Numbered from the stretch's first letter, positions 1 through 6,246 are shown. The stretch: DNA of 10,119 nt from Thioglobus_C sp964448305 (GCA_964448305.1 CAYUWB010000036.1:1-10119), one strand, 5' to 3'. Made by a program: numbers and translations. Notes: a model not told the origin generated them from the letters alone.

Positions 1-273
1 GACAGAAAGGTTTAAAAGGTTTAAAAGGTGCAACTGGTACTAAAGGTGACAAAGGTGACACTGGAGACGCAGGTGCAGCAGGTGCAAAAGGACAAGCTGG
101 TACTAACGGTACTAATGGTACTAATGGTGCGGCAGGTGATAAAGGTGCAGCTGGTACTAAAGGTGTCAAAGGACAGAAAGGTTTAAAAGGTTTAAAAGGT
201 GCAACTGGTACTAAAGGTGACAAAGGACAAGCTGGTACTAACGGTACTAATGGTACTAATGGTGCGGCAGGTG
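1..273 (+). repeat. Long direct repeats within collagen-like gene
   Basis: Bases 1-55 are identical to 172-226 (offset 171, a multiple of nine). A 48-base unit encoding GQAGTNGTNGTNGAAG occurs at 91-138 and 226-273, and again at 424-471. Unit spacings are multiples of nine bases, so recombination between copies would keep both the reading frame and the Gly-X-Y phase. Such arrays usually vary in length between related viruses and can collapse during assembly. Confidence 0.9.
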
Positions 274-1253
274 CAAAAGGTGCAACTGGTACAACTGGTG
301 CTAAAGGACAGAAAGGTGTCAAAGGACAGAAAGGTCTAAAAGGTCTAAAAGGACAAAAAGGACAAACTGGTGACACAGGTGCAGCAGGTGCAAAAGGTGC
401 AACTGGTACAACAGGTGCAAAAGGACAAGCTGGTACTAACGGTACTAATGGTACTAATGGTGCGGCAGGTGATAAAGGTGCAACTGGTACTAAAGGTGAC
501 AAAGGACAGAAGGGTGTCAAAGGACAGAAAGGTCTAAAGGGTCAAAAAGGTGACACTGGAGACACTGGTGGTTCAGGTGCAGCAGGTGCAAAAGGACAAA
601 AAGGTCAGACAGGTGCAGGTACAAAAGGACAGAAAGGTCAAACTGGTAATAACGGTACTAACGGTACCAATGGTTCTGATGGTGCAGCAGGTGCAAAAGG
701 ACAGAAAGGTCTAAAAGGCCAGACTGGAAACACAGGTAACACAGGTGCAGCAGGTGCAAAAGGTGCAACTGGTACTAAAGGTGACAAAGGAGACACTGGA
801 GACACCGGTGGTACAGGTTCAGCAGGTGCAAAAGGACAAAAAGGTCAGACAGGTGCAGGTGACAAAGGACAGAAAGGTCTAAAAGGTGCAGCAGGTACTA
901 ACGGTACTAATGGTTCTAATGGAGCAGCAGGTGATAAAGGTGCAACTGGTACTAAAGGTGATAAAGGACAGAAAGGTCAGACAGGTACAGGTAACACAGG
1001 TGCAGCAGGTGCAAAAGGACAGAAAGGTACAACAGGTGCTAGTGGTGGTGGTGGTAGTGCCCCAGCATTTACCTCAGACCCATCTGTTGGATTAACAGAT
1101 TCTTTAGGAGGACCAATCACTGCAACTGGCCCAGCAGCAGGACCAGTAATTCTTAACCACCCACCAATGGTAGGTGCAGGTACACCACAAGGATACTTAG
1201 CATTTGTAGCAACTAACGGTACGACATACTACGTACCAGCGTGGGCACCATAA
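3..1253 (+). CDS. Collagen-like fibre protein, 5' end outside window
   Basis: The frame is open from base 3 to the TAA at 1251-1253, giving 416 residues in the window; the start lies to the left. About the first 347 residues are Gly-X-Y triplets, which form collagen-type triple helices in phage fibres. The repeat has no proline in the visible part. Lysine dominates the Y position (GQKG, GLKG, GAKG, GDKG), with runs of GTNGTNG. Three Gly-X-Gly breaks occur at 612-620, 852-860 and 984-992. After a GASGGGGS linker comes a tip of about 60 residues ending GTTYYVPAWAP, resembling the short C-terminal folds of phage fibre proteins. It lies just upstream of a head-tail connector gene, so it may be a head fibre or decoration protein rather than a tail fibre; that is inferred from gene order only. 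The collagen-like call is very secure, the location on the virion is not. Confidence 0.93.
   Translation, partial: QKGLKGLKGATGTKGDKGDTGDAGAAGAKGQAGTNGTNGTNGAAGDKGAAGTKGVKGQKGLKGLKGATGTKGDKGQAGTNGTNGTNGAAGAKGATGTTGAKGQKGVKGQKGLKGLKGQKGQTGDTGAAGAKGATGTTGAKGQAGTNGTNGTNGAAGDKGATGTKGDKGQKGVKGQKGLKGQKGDTGDTGGSGAAGAKGQKGQTGAGTKGQKGQTGNNGTNGTNGSDGAAGAKGQKGLKGQTGNTGNTGAAGAKGATGTKGDKGDTGDTGGTGSAGAKGQKGQTGAGDKGQKGLKGAAGTNGTNGSNGAAGDKGATGTKGDKGQKGQTGTGNTGAAGAKGQKGTTGASGGGGSAPAFTSDPSVGLTDSLGGPITATGPAAGPVILNHPPMVGAGTPQGYLAFVATNGTTYYVPAWAP
424..471 (+). repeat. Third copy of the 48-base GTNGTNG-coding unit
   Basis: This is identical to 91-138 and 226-273. The flanking sequence resembles the 91-138 copy on both sides (GCAAAAG before, ATAAAGG after), which suggests the duplicated block was once longer than 48 bases. 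Confidence 0.88.
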
Positions 1254-1263
1254 GGAGAATAAT

Positions 1264-1473
1264 ATGATAGAAAAAGAGAAAGAAGAACTACTAATTCGCG
1301 TGGATGAGAGAATTAAAACTATCTATAATAGAATGGATAAGTTCGAAACTCTTTTTACAAACCACCTACATCATCATGAGATGTGGGAAAACGATATAAA
1401 GACCCAGCTACATAGGTGGCTAGCACTTGTTGTTGCAGGAGCCGCTGGAGCTGGAACAATGGGGATGATGTAA
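1264..1473 (+). CDS. Small coiled-coil protein with C-terminal membrane segment
   Basis: This is a 69-residue protein. Residues 1-35 are charged and heptad-like (EKEKEELLIRVDERIKTI), followed by a histidine patch NHLHHHE at 34-39. Residues 53-69 are a hydrophobic, Gly/Ala-rich stretch (LALVVAGAAGAGTMGMM) that could cross a membrane and ends the protein. An SD, TAAGGAGA at 1251-1258, overlaps the stop of the fibre gene. The layout (short coiled coil, then one terminal membrane helix) resembles small XhlA-like lysis accessory proteins and other membrane-anchored phage proteins, but I do not recognise the family. Its place between a fibre gene and a connector is unusual for a lysis gene, so a virion-associated role is equally possible. 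Confidence 0.8.
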   Translation: MIEKEKEELLIRVDERIKTIYNRMDKFETLFTNHLHHHEMWENDIKTQLHRWLALVVAGAAGAGTMGMM

Positions 1474-1943
1474 TGGCGATAACAAGAGATTCAACATTAG
1501 ATTTAAATCAAGTAGGAACAAGAGTTAGACTACTCACAGGTATAGAAGCTACAGAAGTAAGCGATACAGATTTATCAGAGTTAGTCAGTATGGCTATTGA
1601 ATGGGTCGAAGACCAACTAGGTAGTTCATATACGGTTGACACTAAAAACGCACATGATAACGCTGTTATATTTTATACCTCTTATTTGACAAGTATAGCA
1701 CAGAATGGTATGGGAGTAGAAAATCTTAAGGTAGGAGATTTGTTTGTATCCTTTGCAGACGAAGAACCATACAAAAGATTTGAACAAATGGCATTAGATG
1801 CACTTAAGACAGAAACAGCTTTGAGTATAAAAATGACATCATATAATGCAGACCCAGACCAAGGAGATGTCAACTGGCATAAAAACATTGATGGCTCAGA
1901 TGGAACCCTCAATGTTAGACAGAAACCAAGGAATATAAGATAA
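1473..1943 (+). CDS. Probable head-tail connector (gp6-like adaptor)
   Basis: This 156-residue protein starts at the ATG in the TAATG junction with the previous gene. An in-frame ATG at 1416 would add 19 cysteine- and tryptophan-rich residues read out of frame from the upstream gene, so I reject it. It looks mostly helical: residues 12-50 (VGTRVRLLTGIE, then SELVSMAIEWVEDQLG), 60-78 (a helix with FYTSYLTSIAQ), then VGDLFVSF at 87-94 and a helix at 98-120. This small helical bundle with a central Y-x-x-YL helix and a later VGD/S element resembles HK97 gp6/SPP1 gp15-type connector proteins, which dock under the portal and take the tail. The position ahead of the tail terminator and tube genes fits. 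The assignment rests on pattern and order, not on a diagnostic motif. Confidence 0.6.
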   Translation: MAITRDSTLDLNQVGTRVRLLTGIEATEVSDTDLSELVSMAIEWVEDQLGSSYTVDTKNAHDNAVIFYTSYLTSIAQNGMGVENLKVGDLFVSFADEEPYKRFEQMALDALKTETALSIKMTSYNADPDQGDVNWHKNIDGSDGTLNVRQKPRNIR

Positions 1944-2944
1944 TGGCAACAACGGTTAAATTAGGTTCAGTAAACTTTCCTAAGTTATTAAGACACTTAG
2001 GACATCGTACAAATCAAGTACGTGATATAGTTTTTGCTAGAGACCCTATTTACCGTAAAGAAGTTATGACTACAAAGGCAAACAGCACATCTGGTAGAGG
2101 TGGGGGGACAACATCACTCTCTGGACCAGCTGTAAATTTTGGTTATGAGGAGAGTAGCTTCGCAGCGCAATCTGCGGGCACAAACGCTGCTTACCATGTA
2201 AATACACCAGAATTGATATTCCCCGGCTTAAAAGCCATCCAAAGCCCCATTACGAGCCGTTCTGGTAAGCTAGAGAGAACAGGACACAGGATATCAGGAG
2301 AATGTACGTTTTATATGCCTTCTATGGACTATATTAGAGCTTTAGATAATTTTAGCGAAACAACACAATTTGATGAGCTAGAAACTTATGACAAACTTAT
2401 AGATATGGAAAGAATAATACAAAATCCATCAGATGTGTCAGCAACACAACAAACAACAACATTTTCATTTACAAATGCTACGGCAGGATATGAGATTGAC
2501 AGAATACAATTTAAGATTAAAACTAGCGGAACGTTAGATTATATACAACTATCAGGTAATATAAGCGATAGTGCAGCCACTCTCAAATGGGATGGCACCT
2601 TGGCTCTATCAAGCAGTGAATTCACTACAATAGATATACCTGTTAGAGATATAGCAGCTAGTGACACAACAACTATTTACAAAGACGGTACAGCTTCTAC
2701 TTTTACAGCAGCTATTACAGGAAGCTTTGATATAGATAAGCTATATGGAGATAGTACTAATGAACTAAGCTCCCTTATAGTGCAATTATCAGGCTCTGCC
2801 TCAGTAGAGCTTAAAGATATATATCTATATAAAGAAGCCGAATGGCGTGTAGACGGTATCAAAGACTACAGAGATGAACTTATGGAAGTTAAAGCTGTAA
2901 GAGTAAGAGGAGATAGAACAAGTAGGAGAAGAGCATATGGCTAG
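1943..2944 (+). CDS. Probable virion structural protein with beta-rich insert
   Basis: This 333-residue protein starts at a TAATG junction, with AAGGAA at 1928-1933 as SD. I do not recognise the family. Residues 1-160 are mixed and include a Gly/Ser/Thr-rich loop (STSGRGGGTTSLSGP, 48-62). Residues 170-297 are Thr/Ser-rich with alternating hydrophobic positions (YEIDRIQFKIKTSGTLDYIQL and VELKDIYLYKE), as in a beta-sandwich of carbohydrate-binding type. The C-terminus (WRVDGIKDYRDELMEVKAV, then RGDRTSRRRAYG) is charged and very basic. The beta-rich block sits between two helical parts, as if inserted into an older fold. Its position between connector and tail terminator suggests a neck or capsid-surface component; that is inference. 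Confidence 0.7.
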   Translation: MATTVKLGSVNFPKLLRHLGHRTNQVRDIVFARDPIYRKEVMTTKANSTSGRGGGTTSLSGPAVNFGYEESSFAAQSAGTNAAYHVNTPELIFPGLKAIQSPITSRSGKLERTGHRISGECTFYMPSMDYIRALDNFSETTQFDELETYDKLIDMERIIQNPSDVSATQQTTTFSFTNATAGYEIDRIQFKIKTSGTLDYIQLSGNISDSAATLKWDGTLALSSSEFTTIDIPVRDIAASDTTTIYKDGTASTFTAAITGSFDIDKLYGDSTNELSSLIVQLSGSASVELKDIYLYKEAEWRVDGIKDYRDELMEVKAVRVRGDRTSRRRAYG

Positions 2945-3134
2945 AAGAAAAGGTAGAAGTAAAAAGAAATCCAGAGTCAACGAAGCAGGAAATTATACCA
3001 AACCTACCATGCGCAAAAGAATATTCAATAGAATTAAAGCAGGTAGTAAAGGTGGAGCTCCGGGCCAATGGTCCGCACGTAAAGCACAGATGCTTGCGAA
3101 AGCATATAAAGCCGCAGGTGGAGGCTATAAGTGA
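2937..3134 (+). CDS. Small basic protein of marine-virus type (65 aa)
   Basis: The protein has 20 Lys/Arg and a single acidic residue (Glu16). It starts at ATG 2937, overlapping the previous gene by 8 bases, with AGGAG at 2924-2928 as SD. Residues 1-13 are a polybasic tail (ARRKGRSKKKSR). The middle KPTMRKRIFNRIKAGSKGG, then GQWSARKAQMLAKAYKAAGGGYK, looks like a compact helical unit. From memory, the GQWSARKAQMLAK...GGGY pattern recurs in many short marine virus proteins of unknown function. The charge suggests contact with DNA or an acidic virion surface, but no function is established. The codons for its last GGGYK also supply the SD of the next gene. Confidence 0.85.
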   Translation: MARRKGRSKKKSRVNEAGNYTKPTMRKRIFNRIKAGSKGGAPGQWSARKAQMLAKAYKAAGGGYK

Positions 3135-3373
3135 AAAAGTCACAGAAGTCATTAAAGAAATGGACAGATGAAGACTGGGACTACGTATCTAAAGGAGACA
3201 AGAAAAAACCCAAATCAAAAAGGGGTAGATATTTACCAAAAAGAGTTCGAGAATCGCTAACGCCCGGCCAAAAAGCTGCTACAAATCGAAAGAAACGTAA
3301 AGCTGGTGGTGTGGGAAGTCGAGCTAAGTATTCAAAAAAGATAGCGAAAGGAGTAAGAAGGAGGTCAATTTAA
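3131..3373 (+). CDS. Small basic protein, GTG start (80 aa)
   Basis: It starts at GTG 3131 in a GTGA overlap with the preceding stop, with GGAGG at 3120-3124 six bases upstream. It begins KKSQKSLKKWTDEDWDYVSKGD, followed by RYLPKRVRESLTPGQKAATN and a Lys/Arg-rich tail ending GVRRRSI. The order 'SLKxWT...DW...K...RYLP...SL...AAT..KR' resembles a family of short marine virus proteins that I recall under a DUF label (possibly DUF5872); I am not sure of the label. The function is unknown. The aromatic N-terminal part and highly basic C-terminal part suggest a small folded head with a nucleic-acid-binding tail. Confidence 0.82.
   Translation: MKKSQKSLKKWTDEDWDYVSKGDKKKPKSKRGRYLPKRVRESLTPGQKAATNRKKRKAGGVGSRAKYSKKIAKGVRRRSI
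3358..3365 (+). promoter_or_regulatory. Perfect Shine-Dalgarno before 16-codon gene
   Basis: AAGGAGGT lies seven bases before the ATG at 3373. It is the fullest SD match I found in the window, yet it serves the shortest reading frame, which is the main reason for accepting that frame as a gene. It is made from the codons for the last residues of the upstream protein. Confidence 0.8.
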
Positions 3374-3423
3374 TGCCGTATCATACGAAAAAGAAAAAAG
3401 GTAAAAAGAAGAAAGGATATTAA
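3373..3423 (+). CDS. Lysine-rich micro-protein (16 aa)
   Basis: The encoded peptide is MPYHTKKKKGKKKKGY, half lysine, flanked by tyrosines. It starts at a TAATG junction and is preceded by a perfect AAGGAGGT SD seven bases upstream. It fills exactly the space to the next gene, whose SD (AAAGGA) lies in its last codons. Very short Lys-rich peptides starting MPY or MP are, from memory, frequent in marine virus genomes. Its role is unknown: it could condense DNA, bind an acidic partner, or act mainly as a coupling frame for the next gene. It is so short that most gene callers would drop it. Confidence 0.7.
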   Translation: MPYHTKKKKGKKKKGY

Positions 3424-3425
3424 AT

Positions 3426-3599
3426 ATGAGAAAACACTATTTGAAAAATGGAACAGTATTTAAAGGTGCCGTACATAAAATGCCTAATGGACAAATCCAT
3501 TCAGGTAAAACCCATATGAAGTCCTCAAAAAGAGTATTTCACTATGGAGAATTATCTAAAACTGCTCAAGCTAAAGCAAGAAAGCAGAGAGGTAAATAA
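3426..3599 (+). CDS. Small basic protein (57 aa)
   Basis: ATG at 3426 follows the micro-gene stop by two bases, with AAAGGA at 3412-3417 as SD. The stop TAA 3597-3599 shares its last A with the next ATG. The sequence runs MRKHYLKNGTVFKGAVHKM, then PNGQIHSGKTHMKSSKRVFH and a helical tail ELSKTAQAKARKQRGK. The middle 'MPNGxxHSGKTHxxSSKRVFH' reads like a small beta-hairpin module that I have seen in short marine virus proteins of unknown function. The protein has one glutamate and many Lys/Arg/His. Its coupling on both sides shows it is made together with its basic neighbours. Confidence 0.82.
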   Translation: MRKHYLKNGTVFKGAVHKMPNGQIHSGKTHMKSSKRVFHYGELSKTAQAKARKQRGK

Positions 3600-3895
3600 T
3601 GGCACCAAAGAAAAAGAAAGACCCAAAACTAACTAGAGCAGGGGTAACAGCTTACAATAAACCTAAGAGAACTCCTAATCACCCTAAGAAGTCACACGTA
3701 GTTGTGGCTAGAGAAGGTGGTAAAACTAAATTAATTAGATTTGGACAACAGGGAGTGAGAACAGCAGGTAAACCTAAAAAGGGAGAATCTGCAAGACAAA
3801 AAGCAAGACGTAAGTCTTTTAAGGCACGTCATGGTAGAAATATAAGGAAAGGTAAGATGTCAGCTGCATATTGGGCTAACAAGGTAAAGTGGTAA
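3599..3895 (+). CDS. Small basic protein ending in AAYWANKVKW (98 aa)
   Basis: This is a 98-residue protein starting at a TAATG junction, with AGGT at 3590-3593 close upstream. The N-terminus APKKKKDPKLTRAGVTAYNK is followed by a short hydrophobic strand pair (SHVVVAREGGKTKLIRFGQQG, about residues 32-52). A basic helix (SARQKARRKSFKARHGRNI, about 64-82) and the ending GKMSAAYWANKVKW come next. The pattern of a central strand pair, the RKSFKARH helix and the AAYWANKVKW ending is, to my memory, conserved in marine viruses, again without known function. The RKSFKARH stretch could bind nucleic acid. It is the last member of the basic cassette and is one base away from the probable tail terminator gene. 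Confidence 0.85.
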   Translation: MAPKKKKDPKLTRAGVTAYNKPKRTPNHPKKSHVVVAREGGKTKLIRFGQQGVRTAGKPKKGESARQKARRKSFKARHGRNIRKGKMSAAYWANKVKW

Positions 3896-3896
3896 A

Positions 3897-4403
3897 ATGG
3901 CAAAAGATTATTTGAACGTGATAGAAAGGGCACTAATGATGGGAATTAGTGACAAAGTAAATAACGACGTTACAGGAGACGTCTTTGTATTTGGTGAGTT
4001 TCCAGAAACTGAAGACTTAAAGTTCCCTGCTATCATAGTTCAAATGATTGGTTCTGGATTTGAAGAACAGTTCTTTGGACAAGATGTTACCTTCGGTGAT
4101 AGTAACACCACAGGTAAAGGTGAAGTGTATGGTGTAAGATATCTTATACACCTAATATGTGAAAAGGAAACAGAGTTAACAATCTCTGGTGATGTATATA
4201 AACAACGTAAGTTACTTAATTGGTTAATGTTGAATGTAGCAAACCATGTAGCAGACATAGATTGGACCATATACGAAGAAGAAGAGTTAGAAGTTCTAGA
4301 AAGACATCTAGATGGATATCGAGATATAGGATTCTTAGAAAACTTCCAATGGTATGGCGCAACAGCACAGTTTACTTTATACTTCAAGAATTATAGAACT
4401 TAA
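3897..4403 (+). CDS. Probable tail terminator / tail completion protein
   Basis: This 168-residue acidic protein follows one base after the basic cassette. Residues 1-25 are a helix (LNVIERALMMGISDKVNNDV). A strand (FPAIIVQMIGSGFEEQFFGQD, 43-63) and VYGVRYLIHLICEKE (77-91) come next. A helix beginning with YKQRKLLNWLMLNVANHV (101-118) follows, and a strand ends the protein (ATAQFTLYFKNYR, 155-167). The layout of helix, 'P.I.V' strand, 'Y...IHL' strand, a long helix with KLLNWL and a closing strand matches the small alpha/beta fold of tail terminators such as lambda gpU, which cap the finished tail tube and bind the neck. Size and position before the tube genes agree. A neck protein is the alternative. 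Confidence 0.55.
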   Translation: MAKDYLNVIERALMMGISDKVNNDVTGDVFVFGEFPETEDLKFPAIIVQMIGSGFEEQFFGQDVTFGDSNTTGKGEVYGVRYLIHLICEKETELTISGDVYKQRKLLNWLMLNVANHVADIDWTIYEEEELEVLERHLDGYRDIGFLENFQWYGATAQFTLYFKNYRT

Positions 4404-6166
4404 TGGCAGATAAGATTACCTTCTCAAGAAGATACGCTATACAGTCAGGTTATTTTCCAACAGCTACTAAAAAAGGTAGTAAACTATCAAGTTGGAAGAA
4501 TCATAGTGGTTCTCTACTAACTGTAAAAGGAGTAGATTGGGATGGTAAACCTAATTTTGGAAAGATGTATCCTATAAAGGGTAGTAATGTTTGGTATCAA
4601 CAATCCAATAGTCTTAAGACAGCAGAGAAAAATTTTTCTGATGATGTTAATAACATGAATGCTATGATGATGACAGACCCTACCAATCTAGGTATGTTAC
4701 AAAAGATGTTTATGGCTAATGACCCAGCAAGTGCAGCTATGTTAGCTACAATAGGTCCATCGGCTGTTAGAACACTAGGAGTAGCAACCAGAGGACTAGG
4801 TGGTAGAAGAACAGGTAGGGCTATTTTTGATAGGAGACGTATAGGTGCTTCTTTTAATCCTACTGTTGTCAATCCTGATGATAACCCAGTGGTACAAGTT
4901 TTTGAAAGATTATTTGAAGAGTATAGAGGTAACTCAGCTAAGTATTCTAAAATGTTAAGTAATACTTTCAAAGGGTCATTAGAAGAAAGAGCAGGTAAAG
5001 CTTTTTCTACACGTGACACACCTACAGGTAGGTTCGAGGCTCACCCTTCAAGAGCAGCGTTTGAAGAACAAGAGTCACCAGAAGAAGGAGCACCCGCTAT
5101 AGGTAAGACACAACCGTTCGATGCTTATATCAAAGTAGGTGGTAAAATAGTAGGAGTAGATGTTACACAACAAGTAGGTATAGGCACACAAAGTAAACAT
5201 CACGCTCTAACAAGGGGACAACTTATGTCTCAATCAGATTATGAAAAATCATCTCCAGAAGATATTAGAAAGAAGATGAGAGAATATTATAACAATGAAA
5301 TATCTAGTTCATGGAATCCTACTATTAGAAATTTAAAAGAAATGACAAGTGAAGCGTACGGTACAGAAGATATTACAGCAGAACAATTACGTAACCCAAG
5401 TCAATCTGAAAGCGGTTCAACAGCTGTTTCAGTTGGCCCGAAACAGATATTAAATCCTAGATTAGCTCGATTGTTAAGTCAGGATATGGGTAAAACACAT
5501 GGTAAAGCAGTTATGAAACATATAATGCACTGGATGGGTAATTGGAACTCAATAACTTCAGCAGGTACTTATGATTCTTTTGCATTACAGCATAAACCAT
5601 ATCAAAGGACAGCAGGTGTATTACTAAGAAACTTCTTGCGGGGTGGACGGAAGTTCGAATTCAAGAACGTTAGACATAAAGATACACACGTATTTGATGG
5701 TCCTTTCTTATATAACATAGCAAAACTACACGGATACTACCAGAACACCTCACAGCAACAATTTGTAGACGATGCAACAGCTAAACAACTAGTAAGAAAA
5801 ACACTAGGAGCTGTAGGTGGACAGAATGTTAATGCAGGTAGTGCACAAGCAATATATGACGCAGGTAAACCTAAAGTAGGAATGAATATGATTATACCTA
5901 ATTTTGACGAAGATATGATAACTGACGTTGTTAGAAATCTAACCGGACAGATTAGTGATAACGCTTTTAAAAACTTCCACAAAGATTTCCAAAAAGACCC
6001 AATGATGGGACAACAAGCAGTATCAGGCAAATTCCAATCACACTTAGATTCACACGCAATGTCTTTAAATAAAGAGCTCGGCACAGCACCACATAATTAT
6101 CGTTTTTGGGCTTCACCATTCTATGGACTACAATTTGTAGGCGATACTAGGCCATCAGCAGATTAA
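4403..6166 (+). CDS. Unrecognised 587-residue protein in tail module
   Basis: It starts at a TAATG junction with no clear SD, so translation likely depends on reinitiation. I do not recognise it. Residues 1-80 are polar with several aromatic residues; 84-145 are Met/Ala-rich and helical, ending in the basic GGRRTGRAIFDRRR. Residues 165-225 are charged, and 238-257 (PFDAYIKVGGKIVGVDVTQQ) form a clear beta-hairpin. Residues 355-450 contain His/Trp-rich helices (HIMHWMGNWNS), and the end is FWASPFYGLQFVGDTRPSAD. The hairpin with Asp240 and Asp253-Val-Thr-Gln loosely recalls PD-(D/E)XK nuclease cores, but the lysine is missing, so this is only a thought. It occupies the slot where contractile-tailed phages carry the sheath, yet has no sheath features that I can see. 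It is probably a virion or ejected protein. Confidence 0.75.
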   Translation: MADKITFSRRYAIQSGYFPTATKKGSKLSSWKNHSGSLLTVKGVDWDGKPNFGKMYPIKGSNVWYQQSNSLKTAEKNFSDDVNNMNAMMMTDPTNLGMLQKMFMANDPASAAMLATIGPSAVRTLGVATRGLGGRRTGRAIFDRRRIGASFNPTVVNPDDNPVVQVFERLFEEYRGNSAKYSKMLSNTFKGSLEERAGKAFSTRDTPTGRFEAHPSRAAFEEQESPEEGAPAIGKTQPFDAYIKVGGKIVGVDVTQQVGIGTQSKHHALTRGQLMSQSDYEKSSPEDIRKKMREYYNNEISSSWNPTIRNLKEMTSEAYGTEDITAEQLRNPSQSESGSTAVSVGPKQILNPRLARLLSQDMGKTHGKAVMKHIMHWMGNWNSITSAGTYDSFALQHKPYQRTAGVLLRNFLRGGRKFEFKNVRHKDTHVFDGPFLYNIAKLHGYYQNTSQQQFVDDATAKQLVRKTLGAVGGQNVNAGSAQAIYDAGKPKVGMNMIIPNFDEDMITDVVRNLTGQISDNAFKNFHKDFQKDPMMGQQAVSGKFQSHLDSHAMSLNKELGTAPHNYRFWASPFYGLQFVGDTRPSAD

Positions 6167-6187
6167 TATATATAATAGCTATATTAA
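6163..6187 (+). other. AT-only inverted repeat after the 587-aa gene
   Basis: TTAATATA (6163-6170) can pair with TATATTAA (6180-6187) across a nine-base loop; the left arm includes the stop codon of the gene. The stem has no G or C and no T-tract follows, so it is a poor terminator and may be a chance product of AT-rich sequence. Confidence 0.25.
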
Positions 6188-6216
6188 GAGAGTATAAGGA
6201 GATTAGTAGAGCCATA

Positions 6217-6246
6217 TTGCATAGTCTAGGGAAACCTTTATATACT
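6217..6246 (+). promoter_or_regulatory. Promoter candidate for the tail-tube operon
   Basis: The only sizeable intergenic gap (6167-6300) contains two overlapping promoter readings. As a bacterial sigma-70 promoter: TTGCAT at 6217-6222, 18 bases, then TATACT at 6241-6246, with a start near 6253. As an archaeal promoter: GAAACC at 6231-6236 (a BRE-like element) directly followed by TTTATATA at 6237-6244, with a start expected about 25 bases on, near 6265. Either would give a short leader containing the hairpin at 6271-6286. Tail-tube protein is needed in many copies per virion, which gives a reason for a dedicated promoter. Confidence 0.5.

Noticed and set aside
1..1000. Regular repeats suggesting a CRISPR array or tandem satellite
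   Set aside because: The repeats follow a nine-base Gly-X-Y rhythm in one open frame and have no unique spacers; they are coding repeats.
886..1095. A 69-codon open frame within the collagen-like gene
   Set aside because: It is a +1-frame shadow of the Gly-X-Y repeat, low in complexity (Val/Gln/Lys), with no start signal.
1264..1473. Firm call as a holin
   Set aside because: There is one C-terminal hydrophobic stretch and no endolysin nearby; the evidence supports only a membrane-anchored small protein.
1416..1475. Upstream start at 1416 for the connector gene
   Set aside because: It would lie inside the 69-aa gene in another frame and add a Cys/Trp-rich leader; the TAATG start at 1473 is better.
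2889..3152. Reverse-strand open frames across the basic cassette and elsewhere (for example 4040-4387, 4597-5019, 5737-6084, 6255-6575, 7824-8066)
   Set aside because: All lie opposite convincing + strand genes, have Ser/Leu/Phe-rich shadow composition and lack SDs in a cluster that is otherwise all on one strand.
4403..6166. Contractile tail sheath protein in the usual slot before the tube
   Set aside because: Length and place fit, but I see none of the glycine-rich N-terminal or conserved C-terminal features of sheath proteins, so contractile morphology is not supported.
6163..6187. Intrinsic transcription terminator after the 587-aa gene
   Set aside because: The stem is AT-only and no T-tract follows.
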